This document shows, in pieces, positions 58,661 to 64,000 of a stretch of DNA of 64,000 nucleotides (positions within the stretch are counted from its first letter, which is position 1; the number at the start of each line of letters is the position of its first letter). Under the pieces are notes generated by a model. It made no database searches. It had not been told where the DNA came from and saw only the letters and a list, made by a program, of their open reading frames with translations. A program made the position numbers and the translations under genes. The stretch is from Lentinula raphanica (Eukaryota; Basidiomycota; Agaricomycetes; Agaricales; Omphalotaceae): assembly GCA_027919835.1 (NCBI GenBank), contig JANVFP010000002.1:2062044-2126043 (forward strand), given 5' to 3'.

Positions 58661-60222
58661 TGTTATGAAGCATAACACCCCCAGCCTTCCACTATTTTTC
58701 TGCATTTTTTCCGTATTTTTCTGAGCCTTAATGAGCCTCAGAACGACGAAGACCCCTATGAACCATATAGATGCCGAACCGGCGCTAACTCGGCATCAAA
58801 CGTTCACCGCCGCCGTTAACGCCATCATTTCTTTCTTCTTTCGCTACCACCACTTCCCCGTTTCCTTTTTCGACACTTTCCTTTGTTCTTCAGCACCTCA
58901 AGACCCTCGGGACCTTTAGCAGGACATGGGAACACTGGTTAGGATCTAAGGGTCATCTAGGGAGTGGAGACTTCAAAGTCTGCCACTCGTCATTCATCGT
59001 GCGTAATCCATTCGTCTGAACGGATTACTCCTTCTGACTCGTCCTCACTAGGAAGGGAGACGCGTTGTCGGCCCTCCCTTATCCCCTCTCTCGTTCTCCT
59101 GCCGGGTCTACAACGTCGCATCGGCGACTCTTTCCCATGCAACTCACCCCGGATCTCAAGACGAATTGGAACGTCGAGTCAACGCCTTGACTCGACGAGT
59201 ACTGATCATTCTTCACCCACGACGACTCCGGAGTCCCGCCTATAAACTCTCTATCCTTTTTTGGACTTATGCGAGGGTAAGAACGTGTAAACATCGTCAA
59301 ACCCTGCCGACGAACCACGATCCTCCGGCGACTTCTCCCATGCATCACCAACATCCATTCGAGTAAACCATCTAATGAAGAACCCCGGCGCGACAACGGA
59401 ATACCACGAACAGCCGTTCGTGTCACTTTCATTACGGAGGACACACGAACGCCTCCGTTCCCCGCTACCCTAAGTACACCCAATGAGCAGTAACTCCTCT
59501 TGGATCTTTCAGTCCCTGCATGCCTCCTGCTTGGACCCTCGATGCTGGATATCTAGGATTGCCTTGGACCCCTACTAACTTCCCTCTCCACCATGAAACC
59601 AGGACCTGGGACATCGAGGGATGCCGGCGACGTTTCGCCAGCACGGCTGGGTTTGCCCATCCCGTTACCTCTTCTGACTCACCTCCCTCTCTTTAGTTCC
59701 GGCCTCGGACGACACGAAAGCTCGTCATCTCTTGATTAGTCGTGTGCTGCTACGTAACGGCCGGGTCGATTCGTAACCACGTCGACCCGTGCCCGTTTCG
59801 TTATGTTTGTTTGGTGACGCCGGACGGTTCCAGTAACGACGCGTATGCGTCGCGGCACTGGAACGCGTCATCGTAATTACTTTACGGTGACGCGTTCCCT
59901 CGCCGACATTCCTTTACCTACCAATTTTCCTTATATATCTATTTACTCAGAAACCTATAAATACCACCTGTATCCTCTGTATCTGGCCCCCCAGATCAGA
60001 TATTTTGAATCTATTTGCTTTTCCTCAGTCTTCTTGTGCTCTCTAATAAACACTGTAACATTACTACTAAGTCTCAACCTAAGGATTCTAAGTCCTCAAC
60101 CAAGTCCAAATACTCGGTGTAGACAAACTGCCCAGCAGTCCTTCGCCGTATGTGTGGATTTTCGTGCTCGTAACCATCGAACTTCGGTACACTCGAAGGC
60201 TAGAGCGTAGCAGTACCTAACA
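58661..60222 (+). repeat. 5' LTR of the plus-strand Ty3/gypsy element
   Basis: Starts TGTTATGAAGCATAACACCC and ends GTACCTAACA, giving TGTTA/TAACA ends. A TATA box, TATAAATA, lies at 59956-59963 and a poly(A) signal AATAAA at 60045-60050. At 1.56 kb it is long for this group. The coding-like ORFs inside are not recognised. Confidence 0.65.
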
Positions 60223-60251
60223 TAATATCTGATCTCCAACTGCCCCCAGTT

Positions 60252-63200
60252 ATGTCTACACAGACTATTCGGACGGAGACTCAGGCTCAAACTGAATCAC
60301 AACCTACACACAGCTATCCTCCGGGATTTAACGAATCATCTCGGAACCCTGAACCTAGTTCGGGATTCTTTACACCAGGACGGATGTTGGGAGGACAACC
60401 ACGGCAAGTCCCTCCGCACATGACAATGCCTACTCCACCCAACACTATTGTCCCAAACCCTGCTCAGTCATCTATAATGGAATCATCTATGCCCAGCGGT
60501 GTAACCTGGCAACCACCTCCGCCACCACCACCGCTTTTACCACCCCAACTCTCTTACCACCACCACCACCCCCAATCCAATACAACTATACACCGCCAAC
60601 ATCTGGGATTCCACAGTTCGGGAATAACGGGTCGAGACGAACATCGGTAGCATCACACCAGTCATATACCTCGCAACCTATGAGTCAAGGTAATGCATAT
60701 GTAGGACAAATCTATCCTCCTGCAAACCCTACCATGATTCCCTCGACCCCTACACGTTTTCCATCATTTCCCCAAATGCCATCTATTGGAGAACAACCTG
60801 CTGTACCTAGAGCTATGCAGCAAGAAGGTACGGGTGATTTACCACCTACTCCACTCCGCATTGGCCTCACATTGCCACCCCTGAAAGACAATCTCGGCCA
60901 TGGATGGGGAGGAATCCCGAATCGGCTAACGTCCCATCATTTCCACCCCTCGGGCCATCACCTAATCCTGTTCAATTGATGTATCCCCAACATACTATAG
61001 GCACACGTGACCTACCACAGCTGTCTACGGCTCCTACCACGGAACCCGATATTCTAGAGGAAGATACTGTCAATATTCTGGCCACTAGATGTCGCCGTTT
61101 AGCCTTGCTGTTGGGATTACGTGATCATCCAGAACGCTCCAGGGATGATTGGATAAGCCTAATCTCCCAATTGAATGCAAATGGTGTTGGAAGATACCCA
61201 GCCTTCTTGAAGAAAGCATTACAACATGATCACATCCGGTGGGAATTTGATAAAGTTGTCCGTCAAATCTATATGGTATATCCTGCGCATCACATACCTA
61301 TCCGATTGCGGCATAATATTCCCATCTCTCCTCGCTGGAAACCAGGAATGCCCCGTCCAGGACAGTACGTCAATACTGCTACCATGACTAGTCCAAAGGA
61401 AGAACCCATACCTGAGGAAGTAGAGGAGAATGAGCCTATCGACTCTGGACCAGTTGGTGAGGAACAAGAACCTGCTGTTACCTCTGAGACTGAAGGGAGA
61501 AATTGTATGGTCACTATTGAAGAGCAACCTGAGACTATTGAAATCAATACCGAGGCTGGCTCGAAAGAAGATTACCCTGAGGATGACGATCCGGGAAGTT
61601 TTTGGGATTGGGATGGAAAGAGCTTCTTGCATACCACTACTGTTGAGGGTCAGGAAACTATTGATCGGGTAATCGGAGGATTTGAACAGGTAGCAGGACC
61701 ATCTACAACTAACCGAGACCCGTCCCCAGCTCACTCCGCTCGAAGCAACAATAGTGAGGAACTGCAGGCAAGAATTTTGGCTTCCCTAAAAGGAAAAACT
61801 CCTATGCGACCCGCAGGGCCGAGGCCTCAAAATTCCCCTAACACATACCGGGATCCTCAGACACTAAATTTCTCCACCAGCATGGCCAATCCTTTTATAA
61901 CTCCCGAAATGCCAACGGCTCCACAATTCCCTGTACAGAGTACTCCTTTTAATGCACAATGGGGACCCCAACTTGGTATACCAACCAACAGTCCCGTAAG
62001 ACAGTATGACTGGTCGCAGCCATCCTGGAGTGCTCCAAGGAATACACCAGCAGGAAATAGTGAATACCCCATGTGGAACTCCATGAGAAGAAGTCAAGGA
62101 GTGAACTATGGGGGATATCTCGGTTATCAAGGGTACTCACCTAACCCACCCCCACCAGTACCTCCTAACTCGCCAAATGGACCACCTCCGTCAGGCCCAC
62201 CACCACCCTCGGGACCACCTCCCTTTGGTCCACCACCACCTTCGGGTCCACCCCCTCCTGGTCCACCTATGCCACCTACAGGTCCACCCCCACCAGATCC
62301 GCCTGGACCCCCAGGACCCCCTTATGGAGGACCTCCAGATGAACCACCTCCACCTGGAAATTATGGGAACAATGGTGGAAACAGGAGAACTGGGAGACCT
62401 ACATCTCAAAACGGATCTGAAGGAGTTAGGGGTTACCGAATGTCATCTGAAAGAGGTGGAAACATGGGATTCCAAGCTCGACCTTACCAAGGAGATAATG
62501 AAAGAGCGGAACGAGATGCAATTGCCCGGGAATCCAAATTGGAAATCCGAAAGCCTGACACCTTTGATGGAAAAAACCGAGAGGCATGGCGACCATTCCT
62601 AAGTGACTGTTTCCGGATGTTTACAGCTAAGCCTACCCTCTACTCTAGTTCGGAATCACGGGTGCAGTATGCAGCTTCATGGTTTGGTGGTGCTGCAGCT
62701 CGATATTTCCAAACTTTGGTAGAAAGGGAGTCTGAGGTGTCGGGACAGTACAACCCTGCTTTGCATGAATGGGATGCCTTCGTACAAGTCTTTGGGCGAC
62801 TCTTTGGATTATATGATGAGAAGCTCCAGGCCCAGTCGAATCTGAGTAATGCTATTCAGAAAACAGATGAACCGTTTGCAGACTTTATTGTTCGTTTCGA
62901 GGATCAGGCTCTTCGCACAGGCTATAATGAGGAGGCATTACGTTGGCATCTGGTAGACCAAATCCGGTACGACCTGAGGAACCGACTCACTCTTGTTGGA
63001 CGCATACCAGACACCTTCAATGCAGTAGTGGATCGTCTGCTGGAAATAGATGGTGCACGTGAGGTCTTGCGCAACACTGGAACATATTACAACAACAGCT
63101 CTAACAACAACTTCAAGGGTAATCGTTTTGGAAATTTCCAGAAGAACAACTCTACAAGTCCAAACTTCACTAATAATCCATCCACCAATACCACTGGACC

Positions 63201-63654
63201 ACAGAAGAAGTTTGGTGCCCTTGCAAAAGAAACAGTTGGAAAAGTTGCAGTTGTTGAAGAATCTACCCAGGTCACTCCCAATCAGATAACCAAGGAAGAA
63301 AGGGATTATCGTATGGCGAACCGGCTGTGTATCCGTTGTGGAAAGAAGGGACACTTCGGACGAAATTGCCCAGAACACCAGAATGCCACAGAAGTAATGC
63401 GAGCGGCTTGTGCAGAATGCCAGTGTTGTGATGACTGCTTACTGGAAGAAGAATTCACAGGGGTAACTCCGGAGACCCAGGCTGAAGGAGGACCAGCGTC
63501 AGAAAACTCCGAAAGTGCTGACTGCACGGCTCGAGCTGCCTTTACAGTGGAGGAGCGAGATAACCTCGATACTCAACTATTGTACCAGATTGATGAAGGT
63601 GGTGACTCATGGAATCTGATGGGTAACCAACACACCGGCTCGGGAAAAGATTAG
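60252..63654 (+). pseudogene. Ty3/gypsy gag, two frame breaks in the N-terminal part
   Basis: Structural gag protein. The N-terminus MSTQTIRTETQAQTESQPTH runs into a proline tract and slips frame near 60540-60570 (continuing RRTSVASHQSYTSQPMSQGN), then slips again near 60900 to the long frame MGRNPESANVPSFPPLGPSP. The long frame has a capsid-like block (RKPDTFDGKNREAWRPFLSD, FVQVFGRLFGLYDEKLQAQS, FADFIVRFEDQALRTGYNEE) and a zinc knuckle C-x2-C-x4-H-x4-C in LCIRCGKKGHFGRNCPEH. Between them lies a collagen-like GPPPPSGPPP repeat (about 62140-62370). Both slips fit single-base losses. The stop at 63652-63654 is followed by protease one frame back. Confidence 0.82.
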
Positions 63655-63696
63655 GTGACTCAGGCCGAGGACTGAGTCAGCCCACTGATACCTCGG
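63642..63696 (+). promoter_or_regulatory. Candidate -1 ribosomal frameshift site with H-type pseudoknot
   Basis: Slippery heptamer G GGA AAA in the gag frame (63642-63648), 7-base spacer containing the gag stop TAG, then stem 1 TGACTCAG/CTGAGTCA (63656-63663 with 63672-63679). Loop bases CCGAGG (63665-63670) pair with CCTCGG (63691-63696) as stem 2. The -1 frame is open from here through the protease motif. Confidence 0.65.
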
Positions 63697-64000
63697 AAAC
63701 ACTTCGGGGAGTAAACACCAACTCTACAAGTGATCCTGCGGTGATCAATTCCCGGACTAAGCATTCCTTCATTATTAAAACTCACCTCTTCATGAACTCT
63801 AATAATATTCCCACCCTAATTGATTCCGGAGCCTCTCGAAATTTTATTGACCAATCACTTGCTAATGAATTCGCTGAAACATCACCCCACTCCACAAATC
63901 GATTTCACTCACACTGTTTGATGGCAACACCACTTCGGCAGGACATATCACCCACCAAATGGAAGCTACCATACGGTTCGAAAATGGACTGTACATTATG
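63655..64000 (+). pseudogene. Ty3/gypsy aspartic protease and start of pol, truncated by window edge
   Basis: In the -1 frame after the gag stop: IPTLIDSGASRNFIDQSLAN, the retropepsin active-site motif D-S-G-A. Downstream family-like residues (LTLFDGNTTSAGHITHQMEA) appear only after one more slip near 63880-63912, again fitting one lost base. The rest of pol is beyond the window. Confidence 0.75.

Larger units (their letters stand above)
58661..64000 (+). mobile_element. Ty3/gypsy retrotransposon (right part beyond window)
   Basis: A plus-strand LTR element inserted into the minus-strand element's pol. It shows a 5' LTR (58661-60222), a short leader, gag with CCHC knuckle and an aspartic protease (DSGAS). 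RT and the 3' LTR must lie past 64000. Collapsing at GCCCT (58656-58660) as target duplication is a guess until the right end is seen. Confidence 0.82.

Overview
This window is nuclear DNA of a filamentous basidiomycete, most likely an agaricomycete. The genes are dense and cut by many short GT-AG introns. The families present fit that group: a DUF6533 seven-helix protein, an agaric-type BTB protein, a KDZ transposon carrying a TET/JBP oxygenase, and Ty3/gypsy elements. Gene models below were spliced by eye, so coordinates give the first and last coding base and include introns.

Layout. 1-33 kb is ordinary host sequence: a NIPA-type Mg2+ transporter (cut by the left edge), a DHA1-type MFS drug transporter, calcineurin A, a DUF6533 membrane protein, two tandem MCT-like MFS transporters, a secreted PL7 alginate-lyase-family enzyme, a hypothetical membrane protein divergent from an UNC-50 homologue, a WW/RS-rich nuclear protein, a small membrane protein and a BTB protein. 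33.8-37.3 kb holds an intact SF1 RNA helicase of the MOV10/SDE3 type with CCCH and C2H2 fingers. From 37.5 kb to the end the window is almost entirely mobile DNA.

The mobile block centres on one KDZ (Kyakuja-Dileera-Zisupton) transposon at 37583-52953. It has inverted arms of about 360 bp and a perfect 8-bp target duplication. It carries a TET/JBP-type 2-oxoglutarate dioxygenase with an open conserved domain, two divergent or neighbouring cargo genes, a further small gene and a KDZ transposase that is broken by several frame breaks. Nested in it are a PIF/Harbinger element (in the left arm, itself hit by a hAT-type MITE) and two copies of a CATCAGG-ended MITE family (one splitting the right arm). 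The KDZ element itself sits in a 192-bp tandem repeat. Beyond lies another foldback MITE, then a decayed minus-strand chromodomain Ty3/gypsy element interrupted by a plus-strand Ty3/gypsy element that runs off the right edge and has a candidate -1 frameshift pseudoknot at the gag/pol boundary.

Main result: the only four differences I find between the two KDZ arms are all C-to-T or G-to-A changes at CpG sites. That is what deamination of methylated CpG leaves, in an element that encodes a predicted 5-methylcytosine oxidase. The same CpG bias appears in other repeats of the window. Frame breaks are confined to the mobile elements, while the host genes read through cleanly.
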